A DNA stretch of 26,136 nt from Candidatus Omnitrophota bacterium. GTDB taxonomy: Bacteria; Omnitrophota; Koll11; Zapsychrales; Zapsychraceae. The notes below the pieces were generated by a model. The model was not told the origin of the DNA. It did not search any database and worked only from the letters and a program-made list of their open reading frames with translations. Shown in pieces: positions 13,816-22,598 of the stretch. Positions within the stretch are counted from its first letter, which is position 1. Each line of letters starts with the position of its first letter. Made by a program: the position numbers and the translations under genes. Location: assembly GCA_023140095.1 (NCBI GenBank), contig JAGLMJ010000005.1, positions 1 through 26,136 of the forward strand, in the 5' to 3' direction.

Positions 13816-14613
13816 TTAATTGATCTTCAATTCTCCCCAGACCGGAATGTGGTCACTAGGTATGCGGTTGACAACCTTTCCTGTGTTAACGACGCTCATC
13901 CCCCGAGTGAAAATATGGTCCAATGTGGCTCTTTTGTTTAAGAGATACCAGTATTTGTAGGTCCATCCTATGGCGCCGGTCGCCAGTTGAAAATCGGCTT
14001 CTTTAAACGGTTTTAAAATGGCCCGGCAATTCGACCTGCTGAACGTATTGAAATCACCGGCAACAATTGAATGTTTGACCGAGGGTTTGATGGAGTCAAT
14101 GATCCGGTCGATCGGGATGCGCCTTTGATGCGTACGGACGAACATTTTCATGTGAACACAGAACACGGTTACTTTAGTGTTGTCGATCAAAAGTGTCGCG
14201 CTGACGGCAATGCGCTGCAATTCTCCCGTACCCAGTTTAGGTAGGATGATTTTCTGGTCGTCGATGATCGGCCATTTCGAAAGAATAGCATTGCCGAAAT
14301 CTTTGTTATTCCTCGGATGGAGGATCGCCGGATAATAGACAAAATTATATTTTAGCGCATTCGCGATAAACTCGACTCCCTGGCGGTCCATTTCCTGCAG
14401 GCAGATAATACCGGCATTGCCCAGGTCCTGATGGCCGGCCAAAAGCTTAAGGGCCTGACGGGTATTTTTTGAGAACTTGATATTGTAGGTAATGACCTTG
14501 ATCGTCCCCTTGGGCCTGGTCCTGTGCGTCGCGGTATCTAAAGAGGCATATCTTGGTTTACAGGAATGAATGTAATTATGGTAATGTTTGCCGGTTCGAA
14601 AATGTTTTATCAT
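13816..14613 (-). CDS. Endonuclease/exonuclease/phosphatase-family protein
   Basis: The 265-residue protein has the EEP fold of DNase I, exonuclease III and sphingomyelinase-type enzymes. Residues seen: N44 in TYNIKF, E74 in LQEMD, H154 in VHMKM, D187 and N189 in AGDFNTF, D232-H233 in LDHIFTRG and D254-H255 in SDHIPVWGEL. This metal-dependent active site is complete. It cleaves a phosphodiester or phosphomonoester, but DNA, lipid headgroup and nucleotide substrates cannot be separated by sequence alone. The start at 14613 was chosen over 14673 because AAAGGA lies four bases upstream. There is no signal peptide. It is divergent from the exonuclease gene. Confidence 0.9.
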   Translation of the reverse strand: MIKHFRTGKHYHNYIHSCKPRYASLDTATHRTRPKGTIKVITYNIKFSKNTRQALKLLAGHQDLGNAGIICLQEMDRQGVEFIANALKYNFVYYPAILHPRNNKDFGNAILSKWPIIDDQKIILPKLGTGELQRIAVSATLLIDNTKVTVFCVHMKMFVRTHQRRIPIDRIIDSIKPSVKHSIVAGDFNTFSRSNCRAILKPFKEADFQLATGAIGWTYKYWYLLNKRATLDHIFTRGMSVVNTGKVVNRIPSDHIPVWGELKIN

Positions 14614-14746
14614 ATTTTCCTTTAATGCTTTGATCTCCCATATCAGTATATACCCGAATGGGGCACTATTCAAGACTGACTGACTGACAGGGTCTGTTGT
14701 TGCCCCTTAGAAACAGCTAAAAATTGCAATGAAATTCAAGAAAGTC

Positions 14747-14755
14747 TGATATAAT
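14747..14755 (+). promoter_or_regulatory. Extended -10 promoter of the exonuclease gene
   Basis: TG, one base, then a perfect TATAAT (14750-14755) forms an extended -10 element. No good -35 lies at 17 bases, which is common for this class. It drives the gene that starts at 14807. Confidence 0.65.
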
Positions 14756-14806
14756 CAGCAAAAGGTTTTAGCCCATTAAGTGTTATTAAAGGAAGGAAAG
14801 GGATTT

Positions 14807-15607
14807 ATGAAATTATCAAATACGCTCGTTGTACTGGATCTGGAAACAACCGGAACGTGGGTCGATAGGGACAAGATCATAGAGATCGCCATGATCAAGT
14901 GCGCCCCTGACGGAACACGGGAAACATATGAAAAAAAAGTCAATCCCGGCATGCCGATCCCGGGAGTTGTCAGCGAGTTGACCGGTATCACTAATGAGGA
15001 TGTGAAGGATGCTCCGGCATTTAAGGATATTGCCGGCGAGGTTTTTGCGTTCATCGAAGGGTGTGATGTGGCCGGGTTCAACGTCTGCCGGTTCGATTTT
15101 CCTCTTCTGCAGCGGGAGATCTATGATGCCGGATTGAAAGTTAATTGGGAGGGGATCAAGGCCTACGATGCCCAAAAGGTTTTCCACCTTAATGAAAAAC
15201 GTGATTTGACGGCTGCCTACAATTTTTACTGCCATAAGGACCTTGAGAATGCCCACTCAGCCTTGGCCGATACGCAGGCGACCCTTGAGGTTCTCGAGGC
15301 CCAGGTTGCCAAATATGGTCAAGGTGAAGATGCGCTGGAATCGTTAGGTAGATTTGATTATCAGACGACGGCTGAGTTTCTTGATGATGAACGGAAATTC
15401 CGATGGTGGAACGGCAGGGCGTACATGATGTTCGGAAAATACGCCAGGAAACACAGCCTGCAGGAGGTCGCGCGCATGGATCCCGGTTATCTGGAATGGA
15501 TCCTCTCGGCAAAGTTCAGCGAAGAAGTCAAGACGCTTGTTTCCAATGCGTTGCAGGGACGCTTTCCTGTCTTTGAGTTGAAAGACAAAAATAATTCAAA
15601 AGGCTAA
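14807..15607 (+). CDS. DEDDh 3'-5' exonuclease, DnaQ/ExoX-like
   Basis: The 266-residue product starts with a DnaQ-fold exonuclease domain (about 1-170) with D11 and E13 (LDLETTG), D97 (CRFDFPLL), H150 and D155 (HSALADTQAT). All five DEDDh residues are there. A C-terminal part (about 195-255) with GKYARKHSLQEVARMDPGYL and EWILSAKF resembles the small domain found after exodeoxyribonuclease X-type exonucleases. It probably trims single-stranded 3' DNA ends in repair. It is not the polymerase proofreading subunit for certain. The ATG at 14807 is preceded by AAAGGAAGG and GAAAGGG. The HIT gene follows 80 bp later. Confidence 0.92.
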   Translation: MKLSNTLVVLDLETTGTWVDRDKIIEIAMIKCAPDGTRETYEKKVNPGMPIPGVVSELTGITNEDVKDAPAFKDIAGEVFAFIEGCDVAGFNVCRFDFPLLQREIYDAGLKVNWEGIKAYDAQKVFHLNEKRDLTAAYNFYCHKDLENAHSALADTQATLEVLEAQVAKYGQGEDALESLGRFDYQTTAEFLDDERKFRWWNGRAYMMFGKYARKHSLQEVARMDPGYLEWILSAKFSEEVKTLVSNALQGRFPVFELKDKNNSKG

Positions 15608-15687
15608 TTGTATATTCGAAATACGAAAGAATAGAGAAATGCTCATTGCGCATCCGAAAGACAAAAGAAGGAAGAGAGGAAAAGGCT

Positions 15688-16077
15688 ATGGCTAGTTTAT
15701 TTACCCGTATTATCAATGGGGAGATTCCCTGTCATAAGATCTGTGAGGATGAAAACTATTTTGCTTTCCTGGAGATTCGGCCGATCAATCCCGGACATAC
15801 CTTGGTCGTTCCTAAGAAAGAGGTTGATTATCTCTTTGATGCTGACGACGAGTGTTTAGGCGGCATGATGGTGTTTGCGAAAAAAATCGCTCCCGCGATC
15901 GAAAAAGCAGTCGAATGCAAGCGTCTCGGTGTCATGGTCGCCGGCCTTGAAGTCCCGCATGCCCATATCCATCTTATCCCGATCACTAGGCTTGGAGACT
16001 TGAATTTTGATAACCAGCAACCGGCTGAGAATGACGATTTGGCACGGGTAGCTGAAGAGATCCGCGAACACCTGTAA
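15688..16077 (+). CDS. HIT-family protein (histidine triad hydrolase)
   Basis: The 129-residue protein carries the histidine triad HAHIHLIP (H91, H93, H95), the first domain half FTRIINGEIPCHKICEDE, and NPGHTLVVPKK. The fold and length fit Hint-type hydrolases, which cleave nucleoside phosphoramidates and similar substrates. The physiological substrate is unknown. The ATG at 15688 has AAGGAAGAGAGG upstream; an in-frame ATG at 15646 is less likely. It may be cotranscribed with the exonuclease gene, because no promoter is obvious in the 80-bp gap. Confidence 0.94.
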   Translation: MASLFTRIINGEIPCHKICEDENYFAFLEIRPINPGHTLVVPKKEVDYLFDADDECLGGMMVFAKKIAPAIEKAVECKRLGVMVAGLEVPHAHIHLIPITRLGDLNFDNQQPAENDDLARVAEEIREHL

Positions 16078-16111
16078 CGGACCGGAAATAATACCGGGTA
16101 TCCAGTTGTGT

Positions 16112-16140
16112 TTGACAATGGCCCCGTATTCCTGTATCAT
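16112..16140 (+). promoter_or_regulatory. Promoter of the NTF2-like gene
   Basis: TTGACA (16112-16117) and TATCAT (16135-16140) are 17 bases apart. The leader would be about 40 bases. Confidence 0.65.
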
Positions 16141-16186
16141 TTTTATCACTAAACCCAACAAAACAAAAAGATTTTGGAGGTAATTT

Positions 16187-16615
16187 ATGCAACCATTAAC
16201 GTCATCCAAACCGAAGAACTGGTCTGAAGAACAACATAGCGTCTGGCGCTCTCTGGAAGACCATTGGGACCATTTGATTAATGCCCGTGTGGATGAATTC
16301 TTAAAATATATTCACGACGACTTTATCGGCTTCGGCCATGAAAGTCCGATCAATATTGATAAGCCATGGCTGAACAAATGGGTCGGGTTCTGGACGAAAT
16401 CGACAAAGATCATCATTTGCGAGTTGCGTCCTATCGATATCCGCATTCACCAGGATATTGCTATTGTGCAATATTTTATTTTCACGATCGAAAAAAACAT
16501 CGAAGGCGGAAAACGGGTGATCCGTCGCTATACGATGACCTGGAAGAATCAGGGTGATCGTTGGGTTGTCATCGGCAGCCATAATAATCTTGCCGATGAA
16601 ACGGTTCGCGGTTAA
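16187..16615 (+). CDS. NTF2-like/SnoaL-like small protein
   Basis: The 142-residue protein appears to be of the NTF2-like cone fold (DUF4440 or SnoaL type): an N-terminal helix with the HWDHLINARVDEF pattern, a central FIGFGHESP turn, then paired strands IAIVQYFIF and RRYTMTWKN, ending GDRWVVIGSHNN. Members bind or convert small molecules, and many have no known substrate. There is no signal peptide. A good ribosome binding site (TTGGAGGT) precedes the ATG. It has its own promoter and no linked enzyme gene that would name a function. Confidence 0.78.
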   Translation: MQPLTSSKPKNWSEEQHSVWRSLEDHWDHLINARVDEFLKYIHDDFIGFGHESPINIDKPWLNKWVGFWTKSTKIIICELRPIDIRIHQDIAIVQYFIFTIEKNIEGGKRVIRRYTMTWKNQGDRWVVIGSHNNLADETVRG

Positions 16616-16702
16616 AACAGCGTCGAGTATTCAGCTGCATTATTAATATCTTCCTATCTCGTATATTTTTCTTACGAAATCAAAAAATATTACATATTTG
16701 TG

Positions 16703-16731
16703 TTGTTTTAGGAAAAAATTCTCGGTATATT
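16703..16731 (+). promoter_or_regulatory. Promoter of the beta-barrel protein gene
   Basis: TTGTTT (16703-16708) and TATATT (16726-16731) are 17 bases apart. The stretch from there to the ATG is AT-rich and lacks a Shine-Dalgarno sequence. Confidence 0.5.
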
Positions 16732-16757
16732 AGTGATATATATCTTATTATTAAACT

Positions 16758-18032
16758 ATGTCGAGTATGTGTTTAAAAACCCGCACAATATTTTTTCTAG
16801 CGATCATTATCGGATTGTCCATGGGGGATTCTGTTTATGCGCGCCAAGCGCCGACCAGCGCCAAGCGCCGGGCCATCATGGATCAAGAGATGAATTGTAT
16901 TACAAAGAATTATGACCGCGATGGTAACGTGTCGTGGGAAAACACGTGCTCTTCCCAATATTCTTCAACGCAATATAATGTAGCAAGAACTGACGCCCCT
17001 TATGGTTACAACAATGACGGTTATTCCGATTATGCGCGAACAAGCGGGGCTGCGGATTGGGAGGATGAATATGATTATGGTGAGTTTGATACTTTCGACG
17101 AAGATCCATATGGCACAAATGATCTTCATTACAGGTATGGAGGAGGTCCGGAATCCGGCCGTTTCTTGAAAGCGGATATGCGTCTTATGGTTGGGCGCCG
17201 TTGGGATGATTTTGATTGGAATATTGCAAGCGATATTACAGGCATGGCAACGCCGAATATTTTATCGGAATTGACCTGGTCCGATCTAAAGATGACTCAG
17301 ATTAAGGTTGAGAGCAATATTGTTTTAGGAAATAGGTTTGTCCTTGATGGCATGATCTCTTATGCGGATATTTTTAAAGGGGATAATCAGGACTCAGATT
17401 ATCTTGGGGATGACCGGACAGGGGAATTTTCCCGCTCGAATAACAATTCCAGCGATGGAGAGGCTATGGATTGGTCGATAGGGGGAGGTTTGAAATTTTA
17501 TTTGGGAGATTTGGAAGACATCCTTCTTAAAGCGAATGCAGTCTGGCTTACGGTTTTAGCCGGTTATTCCTACCATGAATTGAACCTGATCATCACAGAG
17601 GGGTTTCAAACCATACCGGAGACAGGTTCTTTTGGTCCTACGTTACATAGTAGCTATTGGGCGGAATGGGATGGCCCATGGTTAGGATTTGAAATGGAGG
17701 GCTCAAGAGACAGGATCTTCGGCATTTTACGGTTTTCATATCATTGGGCCGACTACTATGGTTCGGCTAACTGGAACCTTCGTTCGGACTTCGCGCATCC
17801 CAAGAGTTATGAGCACATTGCTGATGGTAGGGGGCTTGTCTTTAATTTGGGAGCCGGCTATCATATGACCGATAGTTTTACTCTGAATCTCCAATCGGAT
17901 ATTCAGGATTGGGAGGCAAAAAAGGGGATCGACAGGACGTTCTTTTCTGATGGATCCGACATTGAAATCCGCCTTAATTGCGTAAAATGGAAGTCTAAGT
18001 CCCTGATGTTTGGGGGCACCTACCAGTTTTGA
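16758..18032 (+). CDS. Outer-membrane beta-barrel protein, omptin/Pom-like
   Basis: The 424-residue precursor has a signal peptide (TIFFLAIIIGLSMGDSVYA). Residues about 30-130 are a low-complexity Tyr/Asp/Asn-rich segment. A barrel follows, with amphipathic strands such as MRLMVGRRWDDFDW, ILSELTWSDLKMTQI, LAGYSYHELNL, ILRFSYHWADYY and a final strand MFGGTYQF ending in phenylalanine, as in outer-membrane proteins. The phrase DITGMATPNILSELTW is the signature found in omptin-fold proteins and in the Protochlamydia outer-membrane protein family. Omptin active-site residues cannot be assigned, so protease activity is not claimed. The start lacks a Shine-Dalgarno; ATG 16767 is possible. Exact family is tentative. 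Confidence 0.72.
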   Translation: MSSMCLKTRTIFFLAIIIGLSMGDSVYARQAPTSAKRRAIMDQEMNCITKNYDRDGNVSWENTCSSQYSSTQYNVARTDAPYGYNNDGYSDYARTSGAADWEDEYDYGEFDTFDEDPYGTNDLHYRYGGGPESGRFLKADMRLMVGRRWDDFDWNIASDITGMATPNILSELTWSDLKMTQIKVESNIVLGNRFVLDGMISYADIFKGDNQDSDYLGDDRTGEFSRSNNNSSDGEAMDWSIGGGLKFYLGDLEDILLKANAVWLTVLAGYSYHELNLIITEGFQTIPETGSFGPTLHSSYWAEWDGPWLGFEMEGSRDRIFGILRFSYHWADYYGSANWNLRSDFAHPKSYEHIADGRGLVFNLGAGYHMTDSFTLNLQSDIQDWEAKKGIDRTFFSDGSDIEIRLNCVKWKSKSLMFGGTYQF

Positions 18033-18101
18033 CCAACCTTTTTGTTAGCGCTTTCTCAAAAATCTCCGTTTAAATTCCCTTTTTTCAAGTCGTTCTTAAG
18101 A

Positions 18102-18130
18102 TTGACAAACTCTTGATTTCATTGTATTCT
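18102..18130 (+). promoter_or_regulatory. Promoter of the two-component genes
   Basis: TTGACA (18102-18107) and TATTCT (18125-18130) are 17 bases apart. Transcription near 18137 would give an unusually long leader of about 165 bases before the kinase ATG. In the 272 bp between the barrel gene and the kinase gene I see no other gene or clear hairpin. Confidence 0.65.
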
Positions 18131-18304
18131 TATATTAGAAAAGAAACTTAACGTATTGAAAAATAAGGCAATTAGGAAATTATTGGTAGCGATTTCAACA
18201 AAAATAAAAAAAATGACTATCTCATCTTCTTTTTGCAATGGGGCAGATGTGTATATACGGTTAACTTTTAGTATATCTATTAGTAAAGAAAGAGAGAATT
18301 ATCT

Positions 18305-19537
18305 ATGGAGTACAAGCAATCTTTAAAAGTCTTGGTAGTTGAAGACAATCTGATTGATCGCAGGATACTGGAATCGATGTTATTAGAGGCTTCAGATTCC
18401 ACCTCTCTTTTGAAAAGTTCCGATTCTCTGGCAGGCGCCCTTCAGCTTATGTCACAATACACCTTTGATATTGTCATTCTGGACCTTAATCTTCCTGATA
18501 GTTATGGGGAGGAGACATTGCTGAAGCTTAATAGGCAATATCCTTCTGTGGCGGTGGTCATAAATACCGGGGCCTATGAAGATGAAGTTGGACTGGAAAC
18601 CTTAAGTTTCGGCGCTCAGGATTTCCTTGTTAAAGGAAAATACAATGCCTATATACTCAATAAAGCCCTTCATTATGCGGTGGAGCGCAAGCGGGTAGAA
18701 TCTGAACTTGTTAACGCTTACCGAAAGGTCAAAGAAGCGCAGGACCAACTTGTCCAGTCCGAGAAAATGAAAGTGGTTGGTGGTTTAGCTAGCGGTGTCG
18801 CTCATGAGGTAAAAAATCCGTTAGCCACGCTTCTTTACGGGGTTACTTATCTTGCTCAGAGTTTCAGCGAGGTTGACCCGAACGTCGATTCTGTTATTCA
18901 AAACATGAAGCAGGCGATCAATAAAGCCAATGATATTGTGACGGACCTGTTGAACTTTGCAAGCTTAACAAGCTTAGAGAAGAAGGACGAACATCTTGAT
19001 GTTGTGATCAAAAAAGCGCTCAGCCTGGTTCGCCATGAATTTTCCCGTAATCATATTTCGGTTGTCAAAAAGATCGAGAAATCCCTTCCGAAAGTCATGG
19101 TTGACAAAAACCGGATTGAACAAGTTTTGATCAATCTCATTCTCAATGCGGTGCATGCGATGCCCGATGGAGGGGATATTACAGTAAGGGCTTACAGCCG
19201 GACCCTTTCTGAAGACCTGGAAGATATGCTGCAATTGCGCCGGGATGAATTCAAGCCCGGCGAGACCATTGTTATTCTGGCGGTGGAAGACGGTGGATGC
19301 GGTATTCCGGAAGATAAGATCGGACAGATCTTTGATCCGTTCTTTACAACGCGCCGCGGTGACGGCGGCGTTGGGTTAGGATTATCCGTTTCAAAGAACA
19401 TTATGGATATTCATGACGGCTGTATCTTTGTTGAAAACAAGCAAAATGGCGGTGTAAGAGCAACGTTAATCTTCAAAGTTGATCCTGTACAAGGAGGTGT
19501 TTTAGATGGACAGGAGAAAAATCTTAATTATCGATGA
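18305..19537 (+). CDS. Receiver-histidine kinase hybrid sensor protein
   Basis: The 410-residue protein has an N-terminal receiver domain (about 7-125) with E13-D14, phospho-acceptor D60 in VILDLNLPD and K110. A short coiled linker leads to the HisKA dimerisation domain with H167 in ASGVAHEVKNPL. The ATPase domain has the N box NLILNAVHAMP, G1 EDGGCGIP (D329), F box FDPFFTTR and G2 GVGLGLSVSK. There is no membrane segment, so it is cytosolic. The input is probably phosphorylation from another kinase at D60. It overlaps the next receiver gene by 32 bases, making that receiver its likely target. A weak AGAGAG site precedes the ATG. Confidence 0.93.
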   Translation: MEYKQSLKVLVVEDNLIDRRILESMLLEASDSTSLLKSSDSLAGALQLMSQYTFDIVILDLNLPDSYGEETLLKLNRQYPSVAVVINTGAYEDEVGLETLSFGAQDFLVKGKYNAYILNKALHYAVERKRVESELVNAYRKVKEAQDQLVQSEKMKVVGGLASGVAHEVKNPLATLLYGVTYLAQSFSEVDPNVDSVIQNMKQAINKANDIVTDLLNFASLTSLEKKDEHLDVVIKKALSLVRHEFSRNHISVVKKIEKSLPKVMVDKNRIEQVLINLILNAVHAMPDGGDITVRAYSRTLSEDLEDMLQLRRDEFKPGETIVILAVEDGGCGIPEDKIGQIFDPFFTTRRGDGGVGLGLSVSKNIMDIHDGCIFVENKQNGGVRATLIFKVDPVQGGVLDGQEKNLNYR

Positions 19538-19886
19538 TGAAAAAGACTTCTCTGAAGTGGTTAAGTTGAATCTTGAATCCACGGGAAAGTATGAGGTCTA
19601 CATCGAGAATGACGCCAGTAATGCTTTGTTCACCGCCTTGCAATGCCGTCCAGACCTGATCTTGCTTGATGTGATCATGGCAAGCAAAGAAGGCCCGGAT
19701 GTGGCTATTGAGATCAAAGGAGATCTACGTCTTAAAGAAACGCCGATCGTCTTTCTAACGGCAACAGTAACACAACAGGAAGTTGATGAAGAAAACGGAA
19801 AGATCGGCGGACAAGCATTTGTTGCGAAACCAAGCAGCCTGGATATCCTATTGGATTCTATTGAGAAAAATATGATACTTACCTAA
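19506..19886 (+). CDS. Single-domain response regulator
   Basis: The 126-residue protein is a lone CheY-like receiver: D10-D11, phospho-acceptor D55 in LILLDVIM, T85 in FLTAT and K108 in VAKP. There is no output domain, so it probably acts by protein binding or as a phosphate relay. It starts 32 bases inside the end of the kinase gene, with AAGGAGGT eight bases upstream, which strongly links the pair. The message ends in a 161-bp gap before the SET gene. Confidence 0.93.
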   Translation: MDRRKILIIDDEKDFSEVVKLNLESTGKYEVYIENDASNALFTALQCRPDLILLDVIMASKEGPDVAIEIKGDLRLKETPIVFLTATVTQQEVDEENGKIGGQAFVAKPSSLDILLDSIEKNMILT

Positions 19887-20047
19887 TTCCGTCGGTATCA
19901 CAGATCTCTCTTTCGATGAATTCCATCCAATTACTGCGTGTACGCAGTCTAGGAAATTTTTCTATCCAACTCTTTATTTCAAAACGCATTTGTTGTAATA
20001 TACATCTTTGCAATTCAAGGAAGTTTAAAAAATCTATAGGTTTAAAT

Positions 20048-20551
20048 ATGAGAAGAACAACCAGCCCACATGTCAGAATTAAAGAATCCCGTATTCATAG
20101 TACCGGTATTTTCGCGGAAAAAGATATCCCTAAGGGGACGCGTATCATTGAATATGTCGGAGAAAAGATCAGCAAGAGCGAGTCTGACCGCCGGGCGGAT
20201 ATTCCTCTTGAAGAGAACAAAAAGAACAGTGAATATGGCGCCGTTTATATTTTTGATCTCAACAAGCGGCATGATATTGACGGCAATGTTCCCTACAACA
20301 CGGCGAAGTTCATTAATCACTCGTGCGATCCTAATTGCGAAACGGAAATTATTCGCGGGCACGTTTGGATCATCGCTCTGCGTGATATCAAAGAGGGTGA
20401 GGAATTAGCGTACAATTACAACTATAGTTTTGAAGATTATGAAGAGCATGAGTGCCGGTGTGGTTCAAACCGGTGCGTCGGTTATATTTTAGATGAAGAT
20501 CATTGGCCGCGGCTAAGGCAAGAGGAAAAATTAAAAAAAAGAATAATTTAA
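20048..20551 (+). CDS. SET-domain lysine methyltransferase-like protein
   Basis: The 167-residue product is a compact SET domain plus a post-SET zinc motif. Seen are the GxG-like STGIFAEKDIPKG (18-30), the knot motif FINHSCDPNCE (88-98) and the catalytic Tyr region ELAYNYNYS (Y122). The post-SET cysteines C136, C138 and C143 would bind zinc together with C97. SET proteins transfer methyl groups from S-adenosylmethionine to protein lysines. Similar bacterial proteins occur in scattered phyla and are thought to have spread by transfer. The substrate is unknown, and no histone-like gene is beside it. The frame extends upstream to 19916, but the family begins here. A strong terminator follows 41 bp after the stop. 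Confidence 0.92.
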   Translation: MRRTTSPHVRIKESRIHSTGIFAEKDIPKGTRIIEYVGEKISKSESDRRADIPLEENKKNSEYGAVYIFDLNKRHDIDGNVPYNTAKFINHSCDPNCETEIIRGHVWIIALRDIKEGEELAYNYNYSFEDYEEHECRCGSNRCVGYILDEDHWPRLRQEEKLKKRII

Positions 20552-20592
20552 ACAAAAGGATGTAGAAAGAACGGAAAATTAAAAGAGATCTT

Positions 20593-20625
20593 AACGGCCC
20601 CATCTACGAAAGGGCCGTTTTTTTG
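20593..20625 (+). terminator. Rho-independent terminator after the SET gene
   Basis: AACGGCCC (20593-20600) pairs with GGGCCGTT (20612-20619) and is followed by a T tract. Confidence 0.92.
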
Positions 20626-20691
20626 TTTTGAAGGTCTCTATTTCTTGCGAATCCAATGCCCGGTTGTAATCCGTGCATTATTAATGACATA

Positions 20692-20747
20692 CCGTATTGG
20701 AGCCCGTATTGGAGCCCCTTGCGTGTTTTTATGTAGAATGTTATACT
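20692..20747 (+). promoter_or_regulatory. Promoter of the coiled-coil/Deg cluster, with a 12-bp tandem repeat
   Basis: TTGCGT (20719-20724) and TATACT (20742-20747) are 17 bases apart. Just upstream, CCGTATTGGAGC occurs twice in tandem (20692-20703 and 20704-20715), a possible activator site. Transcription near 20754 supports the downstream start of the next gene. Confidence 0.6.
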
Positions 20748-20785
20748 CTAAGTTATCATCAAACCCCTTAGCGAATATTAGGTTT

Positions 20786-22561
20786 ATGCACACGCAAAGA
20801 ACAGTTTTTAAGATATTTTCTATTTTCTCTATTATATTGTTTAGCGCCCAATTTGCTTTTGCCGGCAATAATGCCGGTTTTATTTCTTCTTTTAAGGCAG
20901 ACAATAACAATATTTTTGAGCGCAGCGACGTTCGAATGGCAGTTGACCATTTCTGCCGGATGTTATCGATAGATCCTGGGAACAAAACAGTTCAGGAGAA
21001 TCTCAAAACGATCAGTTCTCACCCGGAGTTAACAGCAATTCAAAGGTCCGATGTTATTCGTCTAGAGGATCACCTCAGCTATATTAAGAACCTGCAAGGG
21101 CGTGTTGAATATTTGATTTCCAAGCGGAATTTATTGAGGGACCAACTCATTGAAAATGGCCATGCGAGGGCGGTCCTTTTAAAGGGGTTATTTGATATTC
21201 GGGATAATATTTCCGGGTCGCACGAAACATTTTCCTATCAAAAACAGTCATTGTTTGACAGAAAAAGCCCATTGGTTATCATTAATAATCTTTTGGTGGA
21301 CGAGAAAATGCAATTGTCCGTGCGTGTCCGTTCACTTGAAAATCAATATGATTGGCTGAAGGCGGTTAATAAAGATGGAGCCCCGCGGCTAGAGCCGGGA
21401 CACCTTATTGCCGCAGGCCTGCAAAAGGACGTAAAGCCTGACCTTCATCAAGAAACGGTAGCCGAGATCATTTCTCTTCAGCCGATAAGGGATGAGGAGG
21501 GAAAAGTAAACGAGAAAAGGACGGAAAAATTTAAAAAAGAATTAGGGGCTTTGTATGTTCAGATTGATAAGCTTGAGGAACAAATCACAAAAGAAGACGA
21601 TAGGGCCGGTGAGTTGGGAAGCCAGGTGGTCGATCTGTCCCTTAAATTATTGGAAACAGAAATCCAGCTTAATGAAAAGACCGGAGCGGTTGAGTCTTTG
21701 ACCGCGCAGTTGACCGATGTTGAACAGCGTTTTGTGTTAGGGCAAAGGATCATCCAGGAAAAAGATGAAGAAATGCAGTCCCTGCAGGAGGACCTGCAAA
21801 AGACCCGGTTGGAAACTGAAAGCCGGGCGGCGAAACACGACCGCGTGATCGTCGGGAAGGATAAAGAGCTTAAAATGGCCAACGGATTTCTAAATATTTA
21901 CCGTCAGAGATCGGGAGGTGCGAACCGGGTTCTCCAACAGAAAAAGGAACAACATAATAGCAACCTACGGAAGGTTGTCTTAGAGAGGGATCAGGAAATC
22001 AATGACCTAAGGGAACAGTTAGGAAGGATGCAAAAAAGCCTTCGGACAGCTGATAGGACTGTTCAGGAGAAGGTGGCTTATTTGAATTACGCAAAGAATG
22101 AACTGGTTGTATTGAGGAAACAAATGAGAGTGGGTGAAAAAGAATTTAAATTAGAAGAGCCAAAATACCGGGCATTCCCTGATGAAAAAGTGACCGAATT
22201 AAGCGGGATCCTGAGAATATATAAAGATAAGCTGTTTGAAGAGACTAAGGCTGCTCGGGAGAAAACGTCCGATATTACCAATTTAGAGAGGCAGCTGGCG
22301 TTACTCGAGAATCAGCTTAACGAAAAAAGCGAGACTCTTGTTAAAACACAGCGTGACCTGTATGATCTGGAAGATCAATTAACAGCTCTGAAACAAGAGT
22401 TGTTGAAGTTAAGAGAACGTCCGCAAGATAAAGGGTCTTATAACAGCGATGGTGACCGTCAAGTCCAGGAATTGCAATCCAAGTTCCTGGATATTAACGA
22501 TTTTTTACTAGAGAATCTCCATGATTCTGATAAAATAAAAAGTCGCCAAATTGTTCAATAG
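20786..22561 (+). CDS. Exported coiled-coil protein
   Basis: The product has 591 residues from the ATG at 20786. It starts with a signal peptide (TVFKIFSIFSIILFSAQFAFA, cut before GNN). A helical region (about 25-240) leads into a long coiled coil, about residues 240-560, rich in E, K, Q and L with heptads such as LEEQITKEDDRAGEL and LNEKTGAVESLTAQL. There is no enzyme motif. The frame is open to 20645, but a promoter at 20719-20747 lies inside that stretch, so the downstream start is preferred. The protein probably acts as a periplasmic scaffold or stalk. The Deg-type protease gene follows 37 bp later and is likely cotranscribed. Family is unknown. Confidence 0.82.
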   Translation: MHTQRTVFKIFSIFSIILFSAQFAFAGNNAGFISSFKADNNNIFERSDVRMAVDHFCRMLSIDPGNKTVQENLKTISSHPELTAIQRSDVIRLEDHLSYIKNLQGRVEYLISKRNLLRDQLIENGHARAVLLKGLFDIRDNISGSHETFSYQKQSLFDRKSPLVIINNLLVDEKMQLSVRVRSLENQYDWLKAVNKDGAPRLEPGHLIAAGLQKDVKPDLHQETVAEIISLQPIRDEEGKVNEKRTEKFKKELGALYVQIDKLEEQITKEDDRAGELGSQVVDLSLKLLETEIQLNEKTGAVESLTAQLTDVEQRFVLGQRIIQEKDEEMQSLQEDLQKTRLETESRAAKHDRVIVGKDKELKMANGFLNIYRQRSGGANRVLQQKKEQHNSNLRKVVLERDQEINDLREQLGRMQKSLRTADRTVQEKVAYLNYAKNELVVLRKQMRVGEKEFKLEEPKYRAFPDEKVTELSGILRIYKDKLFEETKAAREKTSDITNLERQLALLENQLNEKSETLVKTQRDLYDLEDQLTALKQELLKLRERPQDKGSYNSDGDRQVQELQSKFLDINDFLLENLHDSDKIKSRQIVQ

Positions 22562-22598
22562 TTCTCGTCCACAATATTAATTCCTGATAGGTAAATCG

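Noticed and set aside
19916..20047. Upstream extension of the SET protein
   Set aside because: The added residues resemble no domain and the ATG at 20048 begins the family region.
20645..20785. Upstream extension of the coiled-coil protein
   Set aside because: A good promoter lies inside it and the signal peptide begins at 20786.
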